This document shows positions 52,691-59,981 of a stretch of 64,000 bases of DNA, piece after piece (position 1 is the stretch's first letter; every line of letters begins with the position of its first letter). The DNA comes from Agromyces subbeticus DSM 16689 (lineage in GTDB: Bacteria > Actinomycetota > Actinomycetes > Actinomycetales > Microbacteriaceae). The translations under genes were made by a program, and so were the position numbers. Where the stretch lies: the NCBI RefSeq assembly GCF_000421565.1, contig NZ_ATXG01000001.1, forward strand, positions 124,001-188,000, read 5' to 3'. The notes beneath the pieces are model-generated. The model had not been told where the DNA came from. It saw only the letters and a list, made by a program, of their open reading frames with translations, and made no database searches.

Positions 52691-53725
52691 ATGAGCTCCC
52701 AGCCCAACCCACAACCCGCGTGGCCATTCTCCACAAAGGAGGGCTGGAAGAAATTCACCGACAGCCCCGCGCAGCGACCCAAGGTCCTCTCGCCCAAACA
52801 ATTCGACGCACTCACCCAACATGAACGCGACACATACGAACGCACCCGGCTCACCTACATGCTCGAATCTGCAGTGATCCGCACACCGCAACTCGCGTCG
52901 ATACTGAAAGCTGCCCGCGACCGGATCTACCTCAACGAGTTCAAACCCTACGCCCGCCACGGCCTGATCGTGACCGGAGAAGCGACCCTCGGAAAGACCA
53001 CCACGGTGCTCCGCATCGGACGCGACCATGAACGACGCCGTCGCCGTCAACAGCACCCCGCAGGAATGCCTGGCATGATCCCGGTCGTGTACGTCACCGT
53101 TCCACCATCTTGCGGTTCGAAAGACATGCTCGTGCAGTTCGCCGACTTCTTCGGCCTGCCCCATGGGCACCGAATCTCAAAGACCGAGATCATGAGCACC
53201 GTCGCCGGCGTCATGACCCGGGTCAGAACAGAACTCGTGATCGTCGACGAAATCCACAACCTCGACCTCGGCCGGCAGCCCGCCGCCGAAGCCTCAGACG
53301 CGCTGAAACAGCTCTCCGAGAAATGCCCCGCCACGTTCATCTACTCCGGCATCAACCTCGACAAGAGCGGCCTGTTCTCCGGCATCCGCGGTCGGCAGAT
53401 CGCCGACCGATTCCAAAGCCACCGAATGACCCCGTTCACACGCAACTCGCAACAGGGGCGCGCCGAATGGGACCAACTCCTCATCGACTTCGAAGACACG
53501 CTCAGCCTGATTCGGCAACGTCCGGGCGACATACTCACCTTCGCCGGCCCGCTGTTTGCCCGCAGCGGGGGCTCGATCGGAAAACTCGCCGATGCCCTTC
53601 ATGGGTGCGCACTGACCGCCATCCGCACCGGCACCGAACGACTCACCCCCGCCGTACTCCGCGACCACGGCATCGTCCCGCCCTCCAAGCCCGCGCGAAC
53701 ACGGAAGAACACTGGGGCGGCATGA
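52691..53725 (+). CDS. tnsC: TnsC/TniB-like AAA+ ATPase
   Basis: A 344-residue AAA+ regulator that links target selection to the transposase. Walker A is GEATLGKTTT (about residues 97-106), Walker B LVIVDEIHNL, and sensor-like YSGINL follows. The N-terminus (about 40 residues) is polar. It starts 12 nt after tnsB. The last codons overlap the tniQ upstream region, so the four genes form one operon. Confidence 0.9.
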   Translation: MSSQPNPQPAWPFSTKEGWKKFTDSPAQRPKVLSPKQFDALTQHERDTYERTRLTYMLESAVIRTPQLASILKAARDRIYLNEFKPYARHGLIVTGEATLGKTTTVLRIGRDHERRRRRQQHPAGMPGMIPVVYVTVPPSCGSKDMLVQFADFFGLPHGHRISKTEIMSTVAGVMTRVRTELVIVDEIHNLDLGRQPAAEASDALKQLSEKCPATFIYSGINLDKSGLFSGIRGRQIADRFQSHRMTPFTRNSQQGRAEWDQLLIDFEDTLSLIRQRPGDILTFAGPLFARSGGSIGKLADALHGCALTAIRTGTERLTPAVLRDHGIVPPSKPARTRKNTGAA

Positions 53726-54775
53726 ATGATGCAGACACTCCGTGAACTCCCCATCCGTATTCGCCCCCTGGAGGGCGAGACCGAAATCAGCTACCTCCAC
53801 CGACTCGCCAATGCCAACGCTCTCAGCGAAGCCAACCTTTGGTCCCACCTCCGCGGGACAGACCCGTCCCTTCCCTTTAAGCCCACGGCAGGCAAGGCGC
53901 CGTACCTGCTTGAAGCCGTCGGCGGGCTCGAAGACGGATGGTTCCTCCGATCGCGGACCCGAAATCTCCTCCCGCGCCGCTGCCCACATGCGAACTGGAA
54001 GTTCAACACCTGTACCGTTTGTTGCCGCCCTCCCGCCGAACAACCTGCATGCCGACGGTGCGCCCACGGAGGCGACGCAGTCGTCCAACACCGGGCTGGA
54101 CCGATCTGCACCAAACACCGGCAATGGCGATACAACGAACTCGACGTCAACATTGCCGCTGTCCCTGAGTATGTTCGAGCTGAACTCGCGCTCCGCAAGC
54201 ACCTCACCACACGTGGCATCGGCCTCGAGACCGGGGAGCTGCAACTTGCCAGTCACCTGCTTCGTGACTGGGCAAAAGACGCGGGACTCCCGAGCCTCAC
54301 CGAGCGGCGTACCGCCCTCACGGGCACGGGCACCCCGGAAGATCCAGCCGACTTCTTCTGGATCTTTCCAGAAGCAGTGCGAGTCACCGAGGTTCTCACC
54401 GACCCGCTGTTCCTGGCATACCTCCTCGATGATCGCTGGACCCGAGCCCACCAAGCCGAGTACCTCACCTCAGTCATCGCCATAGTCGTCGACAGCCAGT
54501 CGCCGGCTCACAGCCTGCCGGCAGCCGACACGATCATTCATCACGTCAACGAAGCAATCCGTGCCGCGCACGGGATGGTCGGCACCCGCCGCACCTCACG
54601 CGCCTGCACCATGCGACGCGCCCTCGTCGCCGCCGCGCGAACCCACCGAGCCTGCCTGCTCCGGCATCTCGACAGCAAGAACGTCCGACCGAATCCGCCG
54701 CCGCCCCGCTCCTCGCCCGCACCTCGCACCAGAGACTTCGCCGCGGCCGAACATCTCCCCGATCTCCCGCGCTAA
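53726..54775 (+). CDS. tniQ: TniQ family target-selection protein
   Basis: A 349-residue protein with the TniQ N-terminal signature (LPIRIRPLEGETEISYLHRLANAN) and a Cys/His zinc module (CTVC...CRRC...CTKH, about residues 92-133). TniQ/TnsD proteins recognise the attachment site and recruit TnsC. Only one TniQ is encoded, so there is no separate TnsD/TnsE pathway in the module. The start has two consecutive ATG codons immediately after the tnsC stop. Confidence 0.88.
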   Translation: MMQTLRELPIRIRPLEGETEISYLHRLANANALSEANLWSHLRGTDPSLPFKPTAGKAPYLLEAVGGLEDGWFLRSRTRNLLPRRCPHANWKFNTCTVCCRPPAEQPACRRCAHGGDAVVQHRAGPICTKHRQWRYNELDVNIAAVPEYVRAELALRKHLTTRGIGLETGELQLASHLLRDWAKDAGLPSLTERRTALTGTGTPEDPADFFWIFPEAVRVTEVLTDPLFLAYLLDDRWTRAHQAEYLTSVIAIVVDSQSPAHSLPAADTIIHHVNEAIRAAHGMVGTRRTSRACTMRRALVAAARTHRACLLRHLDSKNVRPNPPPPRSSPAPRTRDFAAAEHLPDLPR

Positions 54776-54792
54776 CCACGCCATTGACGCTG

Positions 54793-55260
54793 TCAGCCGT
54801 CTGCGAGGAACGCCTTCGCAGCTTGAATGACCGCAGCCTCAGCCTCCGCGGCGGGTCGATGCAGCAAGACCCAAGCCGGCGCGTGGTCGCCGAGCGAGGG
54901 GTTCATGCCCTGAAACCAGCTCGACGTCGTCGGACGGTCGAATCGTTCGCCGACCAATACGGCGGCCGCATGTGCCGATCTCAACCGGCGAACCACATCC
55001 GCCGACGCCGACTCGACAGCTTCGTCCTCTTCCGCCCAGCCGCGGACCGTCCGCGTCTCACGAACACCCCCGAGATAGGCAACGAGTCGCGCGCCGAGGA
55101 TCGACCGGAGCTCTTCCACGACGCGAGAGAACGGCAGCGACGCCCCCGGCTCAGACGCAGAACCGCCTGAACGCCTCAACTCGGAGTCGTTCTCCACGGC
55201 ACTATCGTGCGCGCTGCTCTCGCCCAACACAAGCAGCGACGGACCACCGCGACCGCCCAC
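54793..55260 (-). CDS. Antitoxin-like protein with Xre/MbcA/ParS-type domain
   Basis: A 155-residue protein. The second half carries the pattern LGARLVAYLGGVRETRTVRGWAE, a helix-turn-helix as in MbcA/Xre antitoxins. It is followed by the toxin-binding SWFQGMNPSLGDHAPAWVL and a C-terminal helix. In other actinobacteria such genes precede a RES-domain toxin gene; none follows here. The GTG start at 55260 is the first in frame, but coding-like sequence (ALVEGVRNWV) continues upstream without a start, so the true start or a 5' truncation is unclear. It is divergent from the gene at 55323 across tandem operators. Confidence 0.65.
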   Translation of the reverse strand: MGGRGGPSLLVLGESSAHDSAVENDSELRRSGGSASEPGASLPFSRVVEELRSILGARLVAYLGGVRETRTVRGWAEEDEAVESASADVVRRLRSAHAAAVLVGERFDRPTTSSWFQGMNPSLGDHAPAWVLLHRPAAEAEAAVIQAAKAFLADG

Positions 55261-55296
55261 CCAGTTTCGAACGCCCTCGACGAGTGCATACCCACC

Positions 55297-55317
55297 GGTA
55301 TATTTCGTGGTATATTT
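55297..55317. promoter_or_regulatory. Tandem GGTATATTT operator/-10 pair
   Basis: Two GGTATATTT units at 55297 and 55309, 12 bp apart, lie between the divergent genes. The second contains TATATT ending 6 nt before ATG 55323, so it is also the -10 box of a leaderless promoter. Likely bound by the XRE-type product encoded next door. Confidence 0.6.
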
Positions 55318-55322
55318 TTCGA

Positions 55323-55928
55323 ATGATCCTAGATGCGTCAGCCGAGTCGATTGCCGAGTTTCTCGGCCAAGGCGTTCTGAGCGCGGTCGTCAACGCGCGC
55401 GATCTGAGTGCTGACGACTTCGAGCGGTGGCGACGCGAATCCGATGAGATCGCGACCGCATCGGCTCGAGGCATTGCCAACCGCATCAATGATCGATTCG
55501 TCCATCACATGATCACCGAACTTGACGGCAGAGATGACGTGGTGTTCAAGGAACGCGGAACAACCCGGCAATTCATCGTCAGGCAGCGGGTCGTGCTGCG
55601 CTGCAAACGCCACGACGTAAGCAACCGAATCGAGTCCTACCCGACCGCCGGTGCGATCGCACACTGGGGCGGATCGATCACGCTCGACGGGCTGTCCACC
55701 ATCAACCTTGCCGCCGGATATAGATGGGACAAAGAGCTCAGGGAGATCGGCCCGGCCGTCCTCTCATATCGTCGAGGACTGCGCGCAAAAGCGCTCTGGA
55801 CCGTCGAGCTCGGCCGGGACCAAACCGCGGCAGCCCCGATCAGCATCACACCGCCGGTCCGACCCGACATGCCAGCCATCGACCTGTTCGGATTCGGCAC
55901 GGAACGCAAGGAGGAGGACGGACGATGA
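55323..55928 (+). CDS. Unknown protein coupled to XRE-ImmA/IrrE gene (candidate toxin or effector)
   Basis: A 201-residue soluble protein I do not recognise. The N-terminal 75 residues look helical (SAESIAEFLGQGVLSAVVNA, then FERWRRESDEI). The middle is beta-rich with basic residues (ERGTTRQFIVRQRVVLRCKRHDV), and a conserved-looking AGYRWDKELREIGPAVLSYRRG follows. No signal peptide or membrane helix. It starts 6 nt after a TATATT -10 box and overlaps the XRE-ImmA gene by 4 nt (ATGA), so the two are made together. The gene order fits a toxin followed by an XRE-metallopeptidase antitoxin or regulator. That is inference. Confidence 0.6.
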   Translation: MILDASAESIAEFLGQGVLSAVVNARDLSADDFERWRRESDEIATASARGIANRINDRFVHHMITELDGRDDVVFKERGTTRQFIVRQRVVLRCKRHDVSNRIESYPTAGAIAHWGGSITLDGLSTINLAAGYRWDKELREIGPAVLSYRRGLRAKALWTVELGRDQTAAAPISITPPVRPDMPAIDLFGFGTERKEEDGR

Positions 55929-56998
55929 GCTGGAACGGCGACATGCTCCGTATGACTCGCCGGGCCTCGGGTATGACCCAGGAAGACGTGATCGCTGCCC
56001 TCGACGGCATGATCACCCAGGCAGCACTGTCTCGCTACGAGGCCTCACTGCGTGCACCTGAGTCCGACGCCATCGTCGACGCCCTGGCCCGCGCACTCGG
56101 TGTTACTGGCCGCTTCCTGCGCGCCGGAGAACGCACTTTCCCGATGGTCTCCTCAACCGCGCACATGCGCCGACAGAGCACCGTGAGCCCCCCGGTCTGG
56201 AAGGATCTCGAAGCCCGTCTCAACCTGCATCGACTGCACTGGTCAATGCTGGTCGACGACATCGACATCACTCCCCAGCTCCAGATCCCAACGTTCGACG
56301 ACCCCAGCGAGATCGCACCGAACGCCGCAGCAATCTTCGTCCGCGAGAAATGGCGCATGCCCCTCGGTCCAGTCGAACACCTCGTTGGATGGCTCGAAGC
56401 AGCCGGCGCGATCGTGATCATCGAAGACTACGGAACCGAACGTGTCGACGGCATGTCGCAATGGATCGGCTCCTGGCCGGTGATCAGTCTCAATGAACGC
56501 GCACCAGCAGACCGGCGACGTCTCACGCTTGCCCATGAACTCGGACACCTCGTGCTGCACAACCAAACCCCATCCGTCGACGCAGAGGACGAAGCGAACG
56601 CGTTCGCCGCAGAATTCCTCATGCCCACAGTGGAAATCCGCCCCCTTCTCAAATCAGGAGGCTTCGCGCTCGGCCGACTCGCCGACCTCAAGCAGCAATG
56701 GGGTGTATCAATGCAAGCACTCTTCGAGCGCGCCTACCGGCTGGGACTCGCGACCGCCGAGGACCGGAAGCGTTTCTACCAAACCCTCAATGCCAGGCGA
56801 TGGAAGAAGACCGAGCCCGGCTCCGAACTCATCCCGCTCGAAACCCCACGATTCCAAGCCCACCTCGTCGAATCACTCCTCGAACGCGGACTCACACGCA
56901 CCGACGTCGCCCACATGGCCGGCTTCGCCGACTCGGAGTATGCGTCATCGATCCTGGCCGAGGCCAGTCCCGCACGCCGGCGCCTCACAATCGTCTGA
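55925..56998 (+). CDS. XRE regulator fused to ImmA/IrrE metallopeptidase
   Basis: A 357-residue protein. Residues 6-65 form an XRE helix-turn-helix (RRASGMTQEDVIAALDGMITQAALSRYE). The C-terminal half is an ImmA/IrrE zinc peptidase with HELGHLVLH and the third-ligand segment DEANAFAAEFLMP. A further helical region of about 90 residues ends the protein. ImmA cleaves the ImmR repressor in ICEBs1, and IrrE/DdrO acts in Deinococcus radiation response. Fused XRE-COG2856 proteins are also frequent partners of toxins. It is coupled to the unknown gene upstream. Confidence 0.88.
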   Translation: MSWNGDMLRMTRRASGMTQEDVIAALDGMITQAALSRYEASLRAPESDAIVDALARALGVTGRFLRAGERTFPMVSSTAHMRRQSTVSPPVWKDLEARLNLHRLHWSMLVDDIDITPQLQIPTFDDPSEIAPNAAAIFVREKWRMPLGPVEHLVGWLEAAGAIVIIEDYGTERVDGMSQWIGSWPVISLNERAPADRRRLTLAHELGHLVLHNQTPSVDAEDEANAFAAEFLMPTVEIRPLLKSGGFALGRLADLKQQWGVSMQALFERAYRLGLATAEDRKRFYQTLNARRWKKTEPGSELIPLETPRFQAHLVESLLERGLTRTDVAHMAGFADSEYASSILAEASPARRRLTIV

Positions 56999-57210
56999 TC
57001 ACTCCGGCGAGCCAGGACCCTGCGACCTCGAGACCAGCGCGCTATGAGCGGTTGCGGACGGTGCGGTAAGCGCGTCTCGGAGTCAGGGCCTTCGCACAGA
57101 ATCTCATTCTCAAGGGTCGACTAGCTTTGTTCCTAGCCTGATTGAGGACGTGCCGACATCTGCATGCAGCAGGATCGGCCGCCGTAGTCTGAGTGACGAG
57201 AGAGGAAGCG

Positions 57211-57468
57211 ATGACTCGTCCGGAACACCACGAGACTGCTTACTCTGCGGCCCAGCGGTATGCCAAGGGTGAGCTGACGCGAGATGAACTCGTCAACGAG
57301 CTCGTCTCGCGCCCATACGTTTCTGGATCTCGCACCGAAGGTGTCCACGACGATCTGCTCCCGAGCGTCACAGGATCGTTCGACGATGTGCTCGCAGCAT
57401 ACGACGACGGCCTGATCGATGACGAGATTTATGAGGCCGTCTATGAGATGCTCGAGGGCCGTTTGTGA
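57211..57468 (+). CDS. Small acidic protein, function unknown
   Basis: An 85-residue acidic helical protein (RYAKGELTRDELVNELVSRP, then a run rich in Asp, Glu and Tyr ending YDDGLIDDEIYEAVYEMLEG). GAGG lies 5 nt before ATG 57211. An in-frame GTG at 57193 is less likely. The gene stands alone between the XRE-ImmA gene and the convergent HEPN-like gene. Acidic small proteins in such islands may be antitoxins or antirestriction-like, but nothing specific is seen. Confidence 0.6.
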   Translation: MTRPEHHETAYSAAQRYAKGELTRDELVNELVSRPYVSGSRTEGVHDDLLPSVTGSFDDVLAAYDDGLIDDEIYEAVYEMLEGRL

Positions 57469-57621
57469 GTGGGGCATGGTCTCCAAGTAGCTGTTTCTGT
57501 ATGCGGAGTTCGCGATGCCTGCGTGGAGGCGCTGCCAAGGATCACGTCCTACATTCTTCACTGAACAAAGCAGATCGGAATTTCGCTCGTACAGGCGTCT
57601 AGCGGCAATCCGCCGACAACG

Positions 57622-58755
57622 TCACACAGCTTCGTCCGTCGAGTAGAACCGGCCTTCATTGCTGATGCGGACTCGAGCCTGCTTGAACGTCGACTCGCCG
57701 AGTTGGCGGAATTGCCAGTCGGCCACGTACGACGAGATCATCTCGCCAGCTGGATTCGCTCTGCTGATCGCGACGAGGCGCATCATCGTCATCATGATCA
57801 GCGAAATCAGATACTGCTCACGCTGCGAAGGCGGCTCGTCCTCCGGGTGTTTCGAAGAGGTGTATGCCCACCGAATCGCGGCAGCGACGCCGTTGGGTGA
57901 GTCCGCGATGGAAGACCAGTCGGCCCCCAGCTCCATCACGCAGCGATACGCGTAAGTGTTGAAAGTGCGTTGCGTGCCGCCGCGATAGCTCCAGGCTTCG
58001 TTGGGATGCACTGGGAGAAGCCGTCCGGCCATCTCAACTGCTATCCCGATGTTGACGAGGCGGTCGGAGATCGGGTGCTTGTCCCGACTCATCAGGTCAA
58101 GAAAACTCGCGAAAGCGCGGGTCCATGTCGGGTTGAGGGCATCGTTCCAGGCGGAGAAGTCCGCGGGTGTCAGCTGTCGTCCAAAGGCAATCAGTTTGGC
58201 CCAAGGATCGCTCCGGGAAAGCGGTGCAACATGCTCGGTGAGCGTGCGATGAGAGAGCAAAGTCACGAGAGGGGGGCTCTTGACGGTGATGTGCAGGGCT
58301 TGAATCCGCCCATCGTCGTCGGTCGCGGTTTCCATATCCGAGGCTCGAAGACCGGTGAGATCCGCAAGACCGTCGATCCGGCTCTGGAGCTCGGTCACCA
58401 AAAGCGGGTCGCTCACCGGAACATCTCGGTCTTGGAACACCACCTCCGCCGCAGTGAATGTACCCATCGTCACGTATGCACGCGGTTCAACCTTCACCAA
58501 GCTCGTGTTGTACAAACCGAGCCGAAGCTCCGTGCTGTAGAAGTTCAAGTTGGCGGGGATCGCGATGCGGTTGTGATCGAACCATGCTCGTTGTGCAGGG
58601 AAGTCGCCAAATGCCGACTGCGACATGAAGGCGACTTCGACCTGTGCGCCACGTCGCTCCGTAAAGATCAACGTCGCCGGAACGATTGAGCCCTTGACCT
58701 GGTCATGCAGAACACCGGTGTAGTGGCGGCCGAACTGAACCTCCTCGTGCGCCAT
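57622..58755 (-). CDS. ApeA N-terminal-like / HEPN-type protein, candidate anti-phage effector
   Basis: A 377-residue protein. The N-terminal half (to about residue 190) is beta-rich, with HYTGVLHDQVKGSIVPATLIFTERRG and repeated strands as in the ApeA N-terminal domain. The C-terminal half is helical and HEPN-like, with candidate catalytic pairs R-x4-H in GRLLPVHPNE and R-x7-H in AIRWAYTSSKHPEDE. ApeA proteins are known single-gene anti-phage RNases in bacteria. Here the gene follows a membrane protein gene with a 3-nt gap, so a two-gene system is possible. Family membership is my reading of the pattern and needs a profile search. Confidence 0.6.
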   Translation of the reverse strand: MAHEEVQFGRHYTGVLHDQVKGSIVPATLIFTERRGAQVEVAFMSQSAFGDFPAQRAWFDHNRIAIPANLNFYSTELRLGLYNTSLVKVEPRAYVTMGTFTAAEVVFQDRDVPVSDPLLVTELQSRIDGLADLTGLRASDMETATDDDGRIQALHITVKSPPLVTLLSHRTLTEHVAPLSRSDPWAKLIAFGRQLTPADFSAWNDALNPTWTRAFASFLDLMSRDKHPISDRLVNIGIAVEMAGRLLPVHPNEAWSYRGGTQRTFNTYAYRCVMELGADWSSIADSPNGVAAAIRWAYTSSKHPEDEPPSQREQYLISLIMMTMMRLVAISRANPAGEMISSYVADWQFRQLGESTFKQARVRISNEGRFYSTDEAV

Positions 58756-58758
58756 CGC

Positions 58759-59445
58759 TCACCGCCTGATCTCGGCGACATGTTCAGCAATCGCCCCGAG
58801 CGCGTGCACCGCGTTCTTCAGCTGCGCATCTGTCGTGGAACCGATTGTTCGTGCACCCTTGGTCGGGGATGGTGTGAGCTTCGGATACTCACTCAAGTCG
58901 TAGCGAAGGCGGTCCTTGAACACACGAGACTCCCGGTCTCCGCCGGGCTCCCATCCATACTCAACGACCACTTCCGCGGCCTCCGGCGCACCCATGGCTC
59001 CCGAGGGTGAGGCATTCTCGTCTGCAGGCAGGCGCCAGAATACGCGTCGACGAGCCCCCGGCGCCAGATCGAAGCCGACGGCGAACAACCGCCCGAGCGC
59101 TGACCCAATTTCGTCGGATTCTGATTGTGGCCCGAATTCCTCATTGACGAGTCGCAGCCGCACATCGTACGCCGTGGCCTTTCCGAAGTTCTCGATCACC
59201 ATGTCGAATGATGGCGCGCCACCAAGGCCCGGGAGGACATCCAAGCCAACATATGGACGCGTTTGATCCTCCGAGTCCTGCGCCTCCCGCTCCGAGGCCT
59301 GCCGCATCTGCTGTGCAGTCATGCGAACTTGCTTCAAAGTGAGAACAATCGCGATCAGTGCAACGATCACGCCGACGACCGTGGCAACCGCCTCAATCCA
59401 GATGGGCGCGATCTCCTCGAATTTGGCGTCAGCAGTCAACCACAT
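58759..59445 (-). CDS. Single-helix membrane protein paired with HEPN-like gene
   Basis: A 228-residue protein with one N-terminal membrane helix (VATVVGVIVALIAIVLTLKQV, about residues 20-39). A polar coiled segment (RMTAQQMRQASEREAQDSED) and a beta-sandwich-like soluble domain (PYVGLDVLPG, FDMVIENFGKATAYDVRLRL) follow, with a helical tail. I do not recognise a named family. ATG 59445 lies 6 nt after TAGCGT (59457-59452), suggesting a leaderless transcript that continues into the HEPN-like gene. Membrane partners are common among effectors and sensors of phage defence, so this is a candidate module. Confidence 0.65.
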   Translation of the reverse strand: MWLTADAKFEEIAPIWIEAVATVVGVIVALIAIVLTLKQVRMTAQQMRQASEREAQDSEDQTRPYVGLDVLPGLGGAPSFDMVIENFGKATAYDVRLRLVNEEFGPQSESDEIGSALGRLFAVGFDLAPGARRRVFWRLPADENASPSGAMGAPEAAEVVVEYGWEPGGDRESRVFKDRLRYDLSEYPKLTPSPTKGARTIGSTTDAQLKNAVHALGAIAEHVAEIRR

Positions 59446-59473
59446 GGGCTCACGCTATCGGGCTTCCCTCTTT

Positions 59474-59830
59474 CTACAGACCGAGGCGGTCATCAACACG
59501 CGACCTCCTGATCGCTTCGACACGGGAACCTCGAAGCCCTTCTCCACATGCGTGCCCCACAACGCGTCGAGGCATATACAGGAAGCCAAGGCGCCATTCA
59601 CGAGGTCGCCGCAGGCGAAGACGCCTGCGAGATTCGTTCGGGTCGACGGATGCGCCACCAGCACGTAGCCGTCCATCGTCGAGTTCGACCTGGCCGGCGA
59701 CGAGCTCGCTGCGCGGATCGTGGCCGATCGCGATGAAGAGCCCGGTCGCGTCGAGCGCGGCATCCTCACCGGTCGTCGTATCGCGCAGTCGAAGGCGCTC
59801 GAGGCCGTCGTCGCCTTCGATGGCGATCAA
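59474..59830 (-). pseudogene. Decayed C-terminal fragment of thioredoxin reductase
   Basis: Reading on the minus strand gives a stretch typical of the end of TrxB (IEGDDGLERLRLRDTTTG, ATGLFIAIGHDPRSELVAGQ). The family continuation DGYVLVAHPSTRTNLAGVFACGDLV appears only in another frame (from about 59680), so there is at least one frameshift. The FAD and CxxC-containing N-terminal two thirds and the extreme C-terminus are missing. The fragment marks the right side of the accessory island. Confidence 0.75.
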
Positions 59831-59981
59831 AGGCTCCCCCGGCGCACGCTTGTAAAGAGTCTATCGGGTTCATCCGGGACCCGAGTGAGTCAGGCGGTGT
59901 GCCTGCGTCTGTCGGCGCGCGGAAGGTGCCGAGGCCGTGATTGCGCCACGAGTGTGGGTGGGGCTCTGTCAGGATGAGGGC

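Larger units (their letters stand above)
49701..54778 (+). mobile_element. Tn7-like transposition module (TnsA-TnsB-TnsC-TniQ)
   Basis: Four consecutive, overlapping or closely spaced plus-strand genes encode a TnsA-type endonuclease, a DDE transposase, an AAA+ ATPase and TniQ. They are preceded by four tandem 19-bp sites that fit TnsB binding at a transposon end. A TGT at 49701 just before the first site may be the terminus. I could not find the matching inverted end on the right. The real element may extend over the cargo up to about 59.45 kb. Confidence 0.85.
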
